Origin: Melieria omissa
Lineage: Eukaryota > Arthropoda > Insecta > Diptera > Ulidiidae
Reading direction: 5' to 3'
Assembly (NCBI GenBank): GCA_963971225.1
Contig: OZ020267.1
Location: 124,001-188,000 of the forward strand
Length of the DNA stretch: 64,000 nt
Shown: positions 1 through 11,956 of the stretch, in pieces
Layout of the letters: each line of letters opens with the position of its first letter
Position numbering within the stretch: the stretch's first letter is position 1
Translations under genes and position numbers: made by a program
The notes under the pieces: model-generated
What the model saw: the letters and a program-made list of their open reading frames with translations, nothing else
What the model was told of the DNA's origin: nothing
Databases searched by the model: none

Positions 1-286
1 ACGAGAGAGCATCCAAGCTAAACGATTTTTTTGTTTGTTTAAAACTCCTTTCCAAAATATCTGAAAGAACGATGAAATACTTACGTAAATTTTTGATGAA
101 TACTTACTACTTTAGTTATATCTTAATACAAGGCGTTGGCGGACTTCCATGAACTGTACTAAAAACGACTGAAGCAACTAAACGGGTATATAAATAAAAC
201 ATTGTAGACACAAAATGAAGCGTCAGCTGAGAAAACGGTTGCATGTTTTATTAAATTTAGACATACAGAAATGCGTTTGCTGCTAC

Positions 287-537
287 GGCAAAAGTAAAAC
301 AAAATTAAGAAGGGTGCCTTTAATTGTTTTAATTATTCAGTTTCCATTCATGCAAGCGAGATGTATTAATTTTTCGTCTTAAAAAAACGGATCAAAATTA
401 AATTTAATAAAGAGGCAAAAGCAAAACAAAATTAAAAAGGGTGCCTCTAATTGTTTTAATTATTCAGCTTTCATTCACGCAAGCAAGATGTATTAAATTT
501 TCTTCTTAAAAAACGAATAAAAATTAATTTCAATAAA
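287..537. repeat. Two-copy tandem duplication, 127-bp period
   Basis: A block starting with ggcaaaagtaaaacaaaatt at 287 is repeated at 414 with a few substitutions and small indels. Both copies share the order 'gggtgcct..taattgttttaattattcag', then 'gcaag.(g/a)agatgtatta' and a T-rich then A-rich end. I see no coding potential. It is an old local duplication of non-coding DNA. Confidence 0.85.
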
Positions 538-3500
538 CCGTTTATGGTTACATTTCTTGTGGTCTCGGTAAATTAGGGTTATTTGCTACATTGTTATTTG
601 TGTTTAACAAAAGCATTTAAAAAGAAACTTCGAATAAAATTTGGGAAAATGCAATGTAATCCATGTCAAGTATTGATAGTTTTGTCTGAAAATTTAGGAG
701 TATTGATAAATGTTTAACGATGATAAACATAAATAAACACCTTTGAGAGCGTTCCAAGTTTTTCTTTCAGATTTTAAACTGAAGTTGTGCACAACAAGTA
801 TGGATGCGGTAAGTTCCGGCAGTGTGGACTATTTGACCTCTTTTTTAATGACTGTGCAAAGTTCCCTTAGGAACAAGATGTTTTCATTGCAATCTAGCAC
901 CGACTAGCACTATTACCGTGCTGGCTTCCTGCACTGATGGCACCACATTCGTAATCATCTTATGTTTTTTAAGGTCGCATCTTTGTATTGTATATTAGGA
1001 TGGTCGGTTACCTCATAATTTCTGTTTATTTAATGTTAAATTTGCGATTTATAGTCTTCTTATCAGTTGCAACATTTTACGGTTATCAAAAATGCTTATT
1101 CGTTCTGCTACTGTAAAACTGTTCGTATTTGGATTTGATAAGAAATGCGCAAGCGAAGTGTGAAACGTAAAATGAACAAAACATATTCGCAACCACCACA
1201 GAAAACTGACCCACACTACGTATGTCTCATATTAGAATACGCTAAGAAACATAAAAAGTTAAAGTATTCCCTAGATTTACGCACCTCAAAAAATAACCGA
1301 AATTAAACGCTTATAAGTACACAACTTCATAGGTCATTTACAAGCAGACAATTTAGATTCATTCATTCCAATTTTTATGCACACCAAGTACTGATGCATC
1401 GATAAGTGACTGATCGAAAATGTAAGTAACCGAATACTTCGGCTTCAATTATGGACTGTGAAAACGAAACTGAAGTATCGCAATACACGGCCAAAGCTTT
1501 TTTAAAGGCAATTTTGCTGTCAGAGCTTTGTCATTTCCCGCTGAGAAGGCGGTGAAAGAAAATGGAGGAGGGCTTTGGAACATCGCTTAGGACTTACAGC
1601 ATTAACAAAGTATTAGGCATTGCAAAACATTAACTCGCAGAGTCCTGGCGGCCAATTTATTCCTGGTTGATGACCCCATGTATCGAACTATCAATGTCAG
1701 CTGCAACTATCATGCAGAAACTCACCGTTTTATTAGCAATAACTTTAAAAGGCAATAAAATTTATAAATATAAATTCAGTTTACTTCCACTGAGAAAAGT
1801 GTCTTATTTTTCACGCTTTTCATATTTACATTTAACATTTCTTACAAGCTAATATTGTTTTACTACATGTAGAACATACTCAGTACAAAGACTTCCAGCA
1901 ACATCACCATTATCATTTAAGTACATTATTAACCTTATCAGCATAATTCAAGTTAATGTGGCCGATTCACTAATTTGCTGCAAACTGAAACTTATTTTCT
2001 CCTAAACTCTTATTTGATAATACATTTTCGTCAACTTCAAAACAAGCCCACAAATACAAGTTACTGCAATTATAACATTTTGTGGGTGTATAGTATGTAA
2101 AATAAACCACGTATATTTCTATGTATCATCAAAACCAAAATACACCAAAGGTGAAACATGTTTTCAAATGCAATTTTATCGATTTAAATCGAATTTAAAT
2201 ATTTTAATCAATTCATGTATTATTATCGTTATAAAGCTTTATGGAAAGTAATAACAAATAATAAAAACAACTAACTTAAAAATATCTTGAGTTAACTACT
2301 TAAAATTATACCCACACAATCTATCCTCAATTTGCGCTCGATCCCCGGCTTCCCCGCCCCTGTGTTATTATTTATATTTGATTTGGACGTGAACTTCTCA
2401 ACAATGCGGCTTAGAACTACGCTGATGGTATTTCTTACTTTCCAAATTAAGTTTCTTCGAGTTGTAAAATCGCACAATAGTTTTATATTGGCTTTAGCGA
2501 AAATCTTGTATTTTGTATTTGTCGGCAAGTATTCGTATAATAGTATAGTCTGAAAATTTGAGCAAATGCATTAATGTTTTTAAGCAAATTTCCATGATTA
2601 AAGAACACATACTATATTAGCTTATATGCGACAAATTGTCGTAACAAAACATAGACTAATAATAATTATAGATTGAATACCATATTGCTTTCCTTAAAAA
2701 AAAATTACGTAATCTGAATGAGCGAAAACAGTTGGTAGATGTCTGACAGTCATGGTTTCGAATATCAGTCAGTTCAAAATTCTCAGCCATACATTTATAT
2801 ACATAAGTTAAGTTTCCCTTAATTATTCGTGGAAGATCTTTTTTCCCCAAGTCACAGTTTATTAATACTAGATTTTTCAACAATTTAACACGCGTTTTAT
2901 TCTTTAAGTTTGTGAGCGCTTCTTTACATGTTGTGTTCATTTATAGAAATGGAAAGCTTCTAGCAAAGTTACCACTGATTTCCATCAGGCCAAATAATGA
3001 AAAAAAAAATTATTTTAGTTCTCTTTCACCATATTACGCTTAATTCATTCATACCTGATAACTTATTTTTTAGTCACTTTAGTTCTGATTTTAATTTTTG
3101 TAATTACACATTAAATTGACTTACAGAAGAGGAATTGATTCCTTTCGGTTTTGTTTGTTACTTTTCTCTTCATTTTGGTTTTATAATTTCTTTGATTTTT
3201 ATTTGCGCCAAATTGCTAAATTCAGTTTTATATTTACATTTTGCACACTAATTATTACAGTCACGTAAATAGTAATTATGTTCGCATTTGATTGCTTTTG
3301 CAGTTGTAAATACTTAAAATAAAAGCATTTTATGTTAAAATGTGAATATATTCAATGGCATATGTAAATTTCTTGTACGTTAATATTTACTTTCTCTACT
3401 CTACTCGGGTTTAATAATACAGACTTATGTATGTAGGTGAGCAATACTTCACTAATTAACAAAATCACTACGTAGGGTACATGACTACATGTTGAAATTA

Positions 3501-3548
3501 TGCAAACTGCATGTACATATGTACTCTTATGTATGTATATGTGAGTGC
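538..3548. other. Non-coding AT-rich stretch, nothing recognised
   Basis: Only short open frames (61-94 codons) without coding character are present. No splice-bounded exon, RNA gene or clear transposon end was found on either strand. Homopolymer A/T runs are frequent. Confidence 0.5.
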
Positions 3549-3686
3549 AGTGGCGCACGCAGGATCTCATTTTGAGGGGGTTTTGCGTTCAACTTTTGAG
3601 CCGAATATCATTCGACACCATGTTTTGTACAAGCAATTTTTGTGTTTGGGGGGTTTGATCCCCCAAACCCCCTTGCGTGCGCCAAT
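3549..3686. mobile_element. Short inverted-repeat element (MITE-like), copy 1
   Basis: The 11-bp ends tggcgcacgca (3551-3561) and tgcgtgcgcca (3674-3684) are perfect inverted complements bounding about 134 bp. Inside, a G-run (about 3575-3580) faces a C-run (about 3660-3672), so the element can fold back. A diverged relative with the same internal order (cattttg..ggg, gcgt.caacttttgagcc, gcaatttttgtgttt) lies at 13034-13203. It has no coding capacity. The family is not recognised. Confidence 0.7.
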
Positions 3687-5549
3687 GTGTGAGTGCATAT
3701 AGATACGGTGGCCATCGGTTTGCGTAATGCAGAACAGTATCAAGGCTTTGTTGTAATACAAGATATAGAAATACTCTGCATTATAGCACCTGCCGGCATT
3801 TGTACTGTATTCAAACTGCATGTAAAAAGTAACAAAAACTGTACTGTAACTGTAATCAGTTCTACTCTGTATACAAAAATTACAAAACAATAAAAAGCAT
3901 TAGTTAAAATAATTGGTTGCTAAGGAACTAGGCAAGCTTAACCCACTTTATGTCAATGAGTATTGTTGTACTGTAAAAGTTTGTATGGATTGTATGGCTG
4001 TCCATATATTAAATTTTTGCTTTGTTCTGCACTGTTTTTTAAAATGGCCACTATATGTACTTGAGAATATGTGCGCTTTTGAATAAGTTACTTGAAATAA
4101 GTTTATGTTTGAAATGTGTTTGAAATTATATACAGACATATACAATACAGATGTTCCAACACACGATGGTGTGTGATGTAGATTTTTTCTAAATATATCT
4201 AAAAATAAAAACAGACACTTTGCTGTACTTCTAAAAAATGTTTCATTTTGGACATTGACTTTCGATCTGACACTACAACCACCTCAATTACGGCGACCAC
4301 CTATTCTTACTGCACCTACTGTCATATTATGAAAATTTACAAAAAATCAAAGCCAACGTTTTTTCCACATTCACAAATTTCAAAAACAAAAAGCGAAGTG
4401 ATTGCAAAAGATAAGAGATAAAAAATATATACGAACAAAAAATATCTCTCAGCCCGCATTGGACTATGTAAAGTGTAATCAGTATTTCAAGTTTAGTAAA
4501 TATAGTCTTTGGGACGGAATCGGTCCAATTTTTTGTGGCCATTTAGTTTTTTATGAAGAAGTCAAGAATCTTTTCGAATCTAGAAACAGCTGCGTTTTTA
4601 TGCCGCAAATAAAATCGGTTTTGAAAGTTGATAGTGTTCAACACTCATAGGATTTTTCGTACCTTCTGCTTGAAACGGAAATTAAAAAGCCTTTTCAGTC
4701 ATGAATAGAATTGCGTGGCCTAGGCCCATTAGTTCTTTGCCGCGGAATTACACTTAGTTCACCATGATATCGATTCTCGTAATGGCGCTCATCACTTATG
4801 CAAACTACTTATACTGCCATATATTTGTCTAAAAATTGTATGTTCACAAAAGCTGGGAAACACATTATTCTAAACCTTTGTTCATGTATCAAAACTTGTA
4901 TTTCTTACCATTTGCTCAAGTTTGAAATTACTGCTTAACTATTAGAGTTTTAACATAAATATTACTTGAATACCTTTTGAACTACATGAATGGACTTTAT
5001 CAAAAATTCAATTCGGTGCACCCCTATATTGTATATACATAGATATAGTATTAAAAAATCACCGATACATAGCTAATTCTTTTCAAATAAATAAATCTGT
5101 TTTTTGTTTAAACTATATGAGACAATAATATAGACTTTTTGCCAAATATGAATTTTGAATCAAGCAAACGACCGTGGTGCTAACAACTTGGTCATACATA
5201 TATCCAACACTGCAGACTGCAAATTAAAATTTGCGACATTTTGCATTTAGAAATCTTTGCTACATGTGAGAGGTAGCTTTATTTAAATGACTTGAAATTC
5301 GAGACTTGCAAATATTTCGGATATTTCATGATATTTTGGATAGTTATTTGCAGATATAAAAAACCAGCAACCATCCCTTACTGTAGATACTAAATATCTG
5401 ACGTTAAATTATAAGTTGTATTATTTTAAGTATTTTCCCCAAGCCTGTAGTCACTGGGCCCAACAAATCAGGTTTCTCGTAACCCGTCAAATTTTGATGA
5501 AAACAACAAAACCTCGTCTAATTTTATCTCAATTGAAGTGATTTCACCA
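3687..5549. other. Non-coding stretch, nothing recognised
   Basis: AT-rich DNA with short open frames only. I found no exon-like segment, RNA gene or element ends that I can support. Confidence 0.5.
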
Positions 5550-6040
5550 CATACAGGGTGGTGGTGGGCGAAAAGTTTCTGCATACAAAAAAAACACCGT
5601 TAAGGATCACTTGTTTTGCTTTTCAAATTTTTTTTTAAACCACTAAATCATATCCAAGTAAAATTCAATTGATCATTCATATTGTGTATGTGTGCCATTT
5701 TTTTCGTAGCACTCTAGGACTCGCTTTCGAAAACTTTCGCACAAGACCGACGCTTCGGCCAATGATATGGCATTCCACTCTTGTTTTACTTTCTCAATGA
5801 GTTGAAGTCTTTTGGCAGGTTTTGGACTCCGAAATACTGAATCTTGAATCCTGGACAAGATATGTTCAATAGGATTAAGATCTGGCGAATTTCCCGGCCA
5901 GTCTTCCCATACTATATTAGCTTAAATAGACTTTTAGCAATACTTATTGACATTATCGCCGTATGACATCGCGCACCGTCCTGCATTAAAATCGCTGTAG
6001 ATGTACGAGGGAATTGCTTAGGATTTTCAAACCATCACAT
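5550..6040 (-). mobile_element. Tc1/mariner-superfamily (Tc1-like) transposase relic
   Basis: On the minus strand the 3' part of a Tc1-like DDE transposase can be read. A segment reading AILMQDGARCHTA (about 6000-5955) carries the second catalytic Asp context (QDGAxxHTA). It is followed by WPGNSPDLNPIEHI (about 5903-5861), the classic Tc1 block with the final catalytic Glu, then by a C-terminal helix region ending in a stop at 5673. A TAG at about 5922 and a frame change between the two blocks show the copy is dead, and the N-terminal DNA-binding half is missing. A possible terminal-repeat end (acagggtggtggtgg) lies near 5553. The last 60 codons remain open (5858-5673). The family call is confident; the element boundaries are approximate. 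Confidence 0.88.
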
Positions 6041-6154
6041 TATTGGGGATTTCCCCATTTCGTTTTCAAATAAAACAAGCAATCAGAATTTTAACTTTAA
6101 TTTAATCGTTTTACGGGAAAATAAAAAATTCCTTCAACGAATATAAAACTTTAA

Positions 6155-6340
6155 TTTTTAAAAATTCATTCGTTTTCGTTTTGGCCTGCTATTTATACAA
6201 CCAACCAATGAGCAGTTTGACAGTTGTTTGTTTATAGTTGTTTTGATGAATGCACGTATAGAAATATGAAATGAAAACTTATTGTGAAGGTAGGTTGCTG
6301 CCAATATAGAAGTACTACATAACATATATGTACGAATGGC
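6155..6340. repeat. Diverged dispersed repeat, relative of 11640-11831
   Basis: Shared blocks in the same order as at 11640-11831: gagcagtttgacagtt, then '(c)acg.atagaaatat', 'gaatgaaaac..attgtgaag', 'gccaatatagaagta.tacat' and a terminal 'atatatg..gtac'. The last block is the inverted-repeat end of the element at 11428-11831, so this is probably a half or decayed copy. It is non-coding. Confidence 0.65.
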
Positions 6341-6799
6341 TTTCACCATATTTGAAATTTGAGAATCAAGAGACCCATTAAATACCCGGTTACCAGGTTA
6401 CCCGTTTACATATCGAATTTCAAAAAATCATTGCTTAGCGGATGTTTATTATCTAAACGAACTTACGATTGATATTTTATGTTTTTAGCTTCAGCAGTTT
6501 GGGCTGGTCGAGTCAGTCAGGACAAATGTTTGTAAATGTATATAAATTACAAATATAAAACGAAAAATGGCAATCCACGTCCACATATTCACCACGATCA
6601 TACAGACATAAAAATTATCATAAATTTATTTTATCATTCTGGCGCACTTGCACATTTTCGAGCCCTATGAACATTAATTTAACCTTATTTTTCGGTATTA
6701 TGCCCAATGGATGCCTTTATCATAAAATAGTCATAGTCATTAGTCTGCGTCTTAGTATCAACTGATTTAATTAATCTTAATTTCTTGATTATGTTAAGA

Positions 6800-7460
6800 C
6801 AGTTGGAAAGAATGGATTAAGGATGAGTGCGACTAAGTAGGAAGAGCCCTTGCCATGGTTTTTCGTGACCGGAAGGAGAAAGCGAACGTAAAGCAGAGAT
6901 GCCTGGAAATTATTAAGGCCAGTTACGTAAGTGCGAGACTATAACTTATTTACTGATCGTTTGTGCTCTACGCGCACGCGAGTGTTCTTAAAATGCATTA
7001 ATGACTATTGGCCGGTTTTGACCGACTTTTTTACATTCTGTAAACCTATGTACATACCTAGGTATTGGTTTAGACAGGTACGAAGAAAGGGTTAAGGACG
7101 AGAACGGCTATGTAACCAGAAGGAAAAGGCGAACGTGAAGCAGAGATGTCTGCAAACTATTAAGGCTAGCTACGTAAGTGCGAGACTATAACTTATGTAC
7201 TGATCATTTGTGCTCTACGCACAACAACAAAACTATAAATACTATAAATTTAATTTTAGATGTATAAATACAAGTTAAATGTAATTAAAGTTATTGTTTT
7301 CAGTTTTATAGGACGCAATAGATAACTGGACTACACGGGAATGTTCTTAAAATGCATTATTGACTATTGGCCGGTTCTGACCGACATTATTAGATTCATG
7401 CTATAGAATAGTACTATAGCTATAAACGTATGTACAATCTACATATCTAGGTATTTGTGT
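6800..7460. repeat. Local direct duplication, about 0.27 kb apart
   Basis: Copy 1 (about 6800-7072) and copy 2 (about 7080-7460) share 'ggattaaggatgag/gggttaaggacgag', 'aagcagagatg', 'tacgtaagtgcgagactata', 'tgctctacgc', 'gttcttaaaatgcatta' and 'tgactattggccggtt'. Copy 2 carries about 120 extra bp (about 7220-7340) between the tgctctacgc and gttcttaaaa blocks. Either it is an insertion in copy 2 or a deletion in copy 1. No coding potential is seen. Confidence 0.8.
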
Positions 7461-7561
7461 GTCAAGCTGTTTGATATTTTATACAAATTATTCGTAAATC
7501 AAACTCATCTTCCCTCCCATTACTTTAAAATCACTTTATCGGCCTCTGTAGGTTAAAAAGG

Positions 7562-7816
7562 AATTCTGTGGTCAAAAGCACTAACCGCTTAAGTCGACTT
7601 AAGAAGAAATTGAGTTATGGATGCCACCACGTTCTCATGACTGTGCTCTACGTTTGTGTAAAATCGGGGAGCTTCTAACTTTAAAATAAAAAAAGTTATT
7701 AATAAAAACCTATTCGCATTCCCATAGCGAACACACTAGGCGCTAAAACTTTAAAGCGAGATTACTCGAAACAGCAATTTACGACTTAGGCGGTTATTGC
7801 TTTTGACCACAGAATT
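7562..7816. mobile_element. Inverted-repeat element (MITE-like), 'GTGGTCAAAAGC' family, copy 1
   Basis: The left end aattctgtggtcaaaagc followed by 'actaaccgcttaagtcg' is mirrored at the right end by 'cgacttaggcggttattg' then cttttgaccacagaatt. This gives terminal inverted repeats of about 35 bp with few mismatches. A shorter relative is at 20399-20521 and a partial one at 26410-26500. No open frame of note, so it is non-autonomous; the superfamily is not identified. Confidence 0.75.
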
Positions 7817-7981
7817 GTTGTAAAATTCTTCAACTCAGTGCGTGCAACGCATACACTTGATTCGCATTTCATGGCGACCTTAAAGAATACTTGTATTTGT
7901 TGTTTTTAACTTAAACCTTTCAGCCACCTCATTGCCGTCATCCACATTCACATCGATGTCCATATCCTCAACTGTTGTGAT

Positions 7982-8638
7982 TTAACTTTGCGCGTGCGAC
8001 GTTACATCCTCAGTAGGAGTCATGAGAGCTTCAATCAACGAGGGTGCTGACGCAGTGTCCGAAAAATGTGAACGTTCATTTGCAGGCGACCGTACAACAT
8101 CTAACTCAGCCAACCCACGTGATCTTGAGTGAAAACGGGTTGTAGAAAGAAATTGAAGCTGAGTAGGTGACGGAGGTATGGTAGTGGGTGTGACTGCAAA
8201 ACTGCAACGCTTTGCTACCGTTGGCGCAACTGTGGGCGTTGAGTCCGCGCTCAATGAACAGACAGCGGCGGCACTGCCGGCCTTCACGTCTAGCGTCAAT
8301 GAATGTGGTACTGAAGCAATAGTCAATGTAGAGCCTGTGTCTGATGTGGCGGTAGCAGTGGATGGTTTTATTGTCAAAATTGCTCTAGTAGTGTTGCTTA
8401 TCGTGGCAGATGTAGTTGCTATCGCCATTGCACCGCTGAAGTCGTCGCGCAACACATTCTGATACACACCTGAACTGCGCCGTCGCTGCCGATGGTGGTG
8501 CCGATGAAAACTTTGGCAACGGGTGCAAGTGTGTTCGCGCTGTTGTTGCTGTTGTAGATGCAAGTGGGTGTGATGATGAAGTAAGGCATTGCGACTACAG
8601 CTGCTACCGCTGCAAGAGCTGCAGCTGCTGGGTTGTCG
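7982..8638 (-). CDS. Open, coding-like extension downstream of a UGA-C stop (candidate readthrough region)
   Basis: Immediately after the UGA at 8641-8639 the same minus-strand frame stays open for 218 sense codons to a UAA at 7984-7982. It is richer in G+C than its surroundings and reads as low-complexity coding sequence: a Ser/Cys-rich start, a His stretch (HHHTH), QQQQQ about 30 residues in, a basic His/Arg segment (HRHHHRQRRR), then a Ser/Thr/Ala/Pro-rich tail ending in TSHAQS. No membrane segment or known domain is seen. The first base after UGA is C, the context known to favour readthrough, and Drosophila is known for many such extensions. What I infer is that it is a C-terminal extension of the exon at 8639-8728, possibly of Dop1R2. 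Alternatives are a separate exon spliced past the UGA, or part of an unrelated gene. No internal ATG near its start would give a natural independent protein. Confidence 0.5.
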   Translation of the reverse strand, partial: RQPSSCSSCSGSSCSRNALLHHHTHLHLQQQQQREHTCTRCQSFHRHHHRQRRRSSGVYQNVLRDDFSGAMAIATTSATISNTTRAILTIKPSTATATSDTGSTLTIASVPHSLTLDVKAGSAAAVCSLSADSTPTVAPTVAKRCSFAVTPTTIPPSPTQLQFLSTTRFHSRSRGLAELDVVRSPANERSHFSDTASAPSLIEALMTPTEDVTSHAQS

Positions 8639-8728
8639 TCACATGATGGAGCGGTTGTTATCGAACTGATTCACCGAAGAGTACCCAAACGAGGTGGATG
8701 CAGCTACCATTGCGGCGGCAACGTGGCA
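8639..8728 (-). CDS. Dop1R2: Candidate alternative terminal exon of Dop1R2
   Basis: On the minus strand an acceptor (ccactaaaacag, AG at 8730-8729) opens a 29-codon frame starting CHVAAAMVAAST and ending in NNRSIM before UGA (8641-8639). Codons are G/C-richer from exactly this acceptor onward, whereas the same frame upstream (also open) is AT-rich, which supports a splice boundary here. The phase is 0, as needed after the Dop1R2 exon ending in SKSQ at 17602, and the length (29 codons plus stop) equals that of the canonical last exon at 16584-16673. Joined, it would replace the tail beginning RFATRRCYS. The pyrimidine tract is weak. That it belongs to Dop1R2 is inference from strand, order and phase; it could be an exon of a different gene. 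The UGA-C context is discussed with the downstream frame. Confidence 0.45.
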   Translation of the reverse strand, partial: CHVAAAMVAASTSFGYSSVNQFDNNRSIM

Positions 8729-9949
8729 CTGTTTTAGTGGTATTATTGGAGTGAATATAAAGTTTAGTAGCGTTGGCATTGTATGGAAGTGCATATGTCG
8801 TTGCAGAGAAAGTGGGAATAGACAACAACAAAGGGGATTTAATTAATTTGCACTACTAAACTGTGTATGAGTGTAATTCAGGATGAGCATGTGCATGTGC
8901 AAAAGTGTAGTTAAAGGGAAGGAAACATATTAAGTAGGATTCTAGTTTAGAATTAAAAAAATTATTATTTTTTTGTTTAATTTTTTTTCGTAATTTTTTT
9001 AAATATCCATTGACATTTTAAACTAAAATTCCGAAAATTATGATATCAATATCTGTAACTTCAAAGCCAGTTTTTTCGAAACTGCATTATTTATAAAAGC
9101 TTCCAATATATATATCTCAAAATTTACTAAACCTATTGAAATTTCGCCTTTGTCTTTTTACGCTCCACCAGGATAAAAGATTTTATAATTTTGTAAATGT
9201 AAATAAACAAATATATTCAAAAAATAAATCAACAAAGACTACCGCTCTGATCACGATCGCGAAAATTTGTTTACTAAAAAAATATTATTTTTAGTTTTAC
9301 TAAATTAATATTATTGCCCTGTAATCCTTTCCCTCTTGTCACTATCTATACTAGAATACCCCCTAAAGAATTATGTTTTAATTGCAATTACTGCGTCAAA
9401 AATTAAAAAAATAATTTAAGCCTGAAAAATCGTTAACGATAAATTGCTTAAGTTAAGAAAGGGATGTGTTCAGTTTTGTAGTGTATTGTTAATTTGATGT
9501 CGGCGAGTTCGTCATTCATTCGTCAATCATTACCAATTTTTTTATACTGTACGTTTTGTTTTACCTAATCTTTTAATTAACCCACAATATTATTAAGCCT
9601 ATTAAATTAACAATAGACTGTCCACCGTAGTATGAAATGCTTAAATATTTTTGGTATTTAAAAATTAACAGTTTGGTGTACACTTCATTTTACATACATA
9701 TTTATGTTTACGATCAATATATATATTTATAAGGTTCACATAAATGGAATCCGAAGCATCGGTATGCGAACTGGCAAATTTCGCGTTAGATTTAAAATTG
9801 GAAGAACTATACCTCAGGATGACTCCCAGTTTGATACTTTCAGACTTTTTTCTGATAGGCGGTCATGTTGTGGCTTTATGTAATTTCAATAAAAAGATAC
9901 CACTAAGTAATATATGCATTCCACTTGAAATATAAAAACCATATATAAT

Positions 9950-10085
9950 GCCCATTTTCTAAAAACTGTAGAATGTTGTAAAATTTTCAATAAGACTGGT
10001 GGAAAACTATGATCAACCTCATATTTAAGTAAATACATTCTACTGAACCAATTTTAATTACAACAGTGGACGTGGCAGGTAGATG
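9950..10085 (+). repeat. Dispersed repeat shared with 57640-57781
   Basis: Shared blocks are 'atcaacctcatattta', 'gaaccaattttaattacaac' (one mismatch in the other copy) and agtggacgtg.(c/t)aggtag. At 57.6 kb the same block runs directly into a mariner-like fragment, whereas here about 0.8 kb of other sequence intervenes before the corresponding fragment at 10861. It is probably part of one older composite element. Confidence 0.65.
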
Positions 10086-10860
10086 TGGTCAACCTCGTAT
10101 AGTCTATACAAAGTGACTATCTATCATATATTTCTTAGAATTTTTAAACATGTTGAATTTCATGATTTTGTTGTTGAAGCCAGAGAACTCTTTGATGCAA
10201 CGAAAAGAAAACGTAAATTGAAGGCATTACTCAATGAATCATTAGGAACTGGTCACGCTTGTCAGGTGATAAAAAGTGAATGTAAACTTCAACCGCCAAA
10301 ATTAGTGGAGTAAACCCGGCCATGAATCAACATCTACGACAAAACCGAATATCTTGCTTCATGGGCTACTCATGCTCTTTAAAATCAGCGCTATCAATTA
10401 CAACACGGAAGAGCCGAGAAGGTAAAACTCCCCACACAACGAAGACATTTTGCAGCATGACAACGCTGAGCCACGTAAAATCAGCTTATACCTACACCTC
10501 CAAAAACATTGGAACGTTAAGTCCTACCAACATTTAACTGATGTTGTTGGCTGGGCAGCACTTTTATTATTATGAACAAGACAAAACACAAGATGTTTAT
10601 TTCAAGGGTAAAGTTTCTAACTTTTTCTGGAATACCTCTCATGCGGGCTTTAATGTTCCTTGTTTATTTTATCATTTATCATCATTTTATCATTACCACT
10701 TTATCATTAAACACTCATTTAATGCTCTAAATGGGCATAAACTATTCAATGACAGAGTTTTCATGGCTCACCTGATCAAAGAAGTTTGATTTAAATTTGT
10801 ATTGACGACGTTATTAGCAAAATTGCATGTCACAATTTTTAACGACGCACTCCTTACTTT

Positions 10861-11260
10861 AAAAAGTAAACTGAACTTTTCAAAGAGGGCATTTTGTGGT
10901 GATGCCACCCATATGTGACTCAGTGCATTAGAAATTTCATGAAATACAGTGAATCACACTGTTAGTAAAGTTATTGTGTCATGTTTTTGCCACTGCTACA
11001 AAAATTCGATTCTAATTTGCAAAGAGCAAACATTAAGTTTTGCTTTAAAGTTGGTAAAACTTTAACCGAAACATTTCAATTGAACCAAAATTAATGGCGA
11101 TGATCGTCTATCCCGTGGCACTTCATGAGTGGTACACACGATTTAAAAATGATTGTCAGGCCATAAATGATGACCAGCGTGTTAGCCAACTGAAATCCGC
11201 GATCGCCGCAGATTTCTTTAATGTAGTTATGATTTCGACTTACTGAACACATTCGAAGGT
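10861..11260 (+). mobile_element. Decayed mariner-like transposase N-terminal fragment (copy A)
   Basis: With frame changes tolerated, the plus strand reads the helix-turn-helix region found at the N-terminus of mariner-type transposases: a segment like IKFCFKVGKTLTETFQLNQ (about 11030-11088), then 'GDDRLSRGTLHEWYTRFK' (about 11096-11150), matching the family pattern 'KLGKT..E....L...YGDD.LSR....W..RF'. Stops and frameshifts interrupt it, and there is no catalytic domain. Copies B (54433-54860, minus) and C (57783-58195, plus) share the same nucleotide blocks. The call to the HTH region of mariner/SETMAR-like proteins is from memory of the family; the boundaries are approximate. Confidence 0.65.
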
Positions 11261-11427
11261 AGTTTTCAATAACATAAACAACTTTTTTTTGCAAATATTA
11301 CACTGGACAACAGCATGTCTGTTGCATGAAGTTTTTTACATGATTCTGAATAGGCTTTTCACTTTGATTGTAATAAGGTTTCGAGGTAGGAAAATATTGA
11401 ATTTCAAGGCGTTTTTTCTGATGGCGA

Positions 11428-11831
11428 AAATTGTACACATATATGTAGTACTTCTATATTGGCACTAAGCTCAAGGTACATTCGCCAACATCACAGTACA
11501 GCAATAGTGAAATATGAGCGAGAAAGCGTATAAACGAATGTTCCTTGACATATTTCAAAAGTGGCAAAAAGTCAGGTGCGTTCAGACAGAAAAAAATTGA
11601 CTGGAAAAAAATATAAATTTGTCGAAATTAACTGAAATTTCTTCAACCGCCCCAGGAGCAGTTTGACAGTTATTCATGTGTAGAAGTGCACATGTATACA
11701 CGCATAGAAATATATTCACAAAATTTCGTGTTTTCTGTCTCATCGCTTGTCTCCCTTTGATTTCCGAATGAAAACACATTGTGAAGATACGTTAGAGCCA
11801 ATATAGAAGTATTACATATATGATTGTACAG
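11428..11831. mobile_element. Inverted-repeat element (MITE-like), about 0.4 kb
   Basis: The left arm (11428-11464; ttgtacacatatatgtagta, then cttctatattggc) is the near-complement of the right arm (11796-11831; gccaatatagaagta, then ttacatatatgattgtaca). The right half has a diverged relative at 6155-6340. The frame at 11582-11779 within it has no recognisable family. Non-autonomous element, family not identified. Confidence 0.65.
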
Positions 11832-11956
11832 ATGTTTCATAAATCAAGTTACGAAGTATATGAATATCTTCATAAGAAACATCAAGCAATATAACACAGT
11901 CAAAATATTTGGCGGTATACACATTCACATCGAAATAATAGAAAATGTACAATAGT

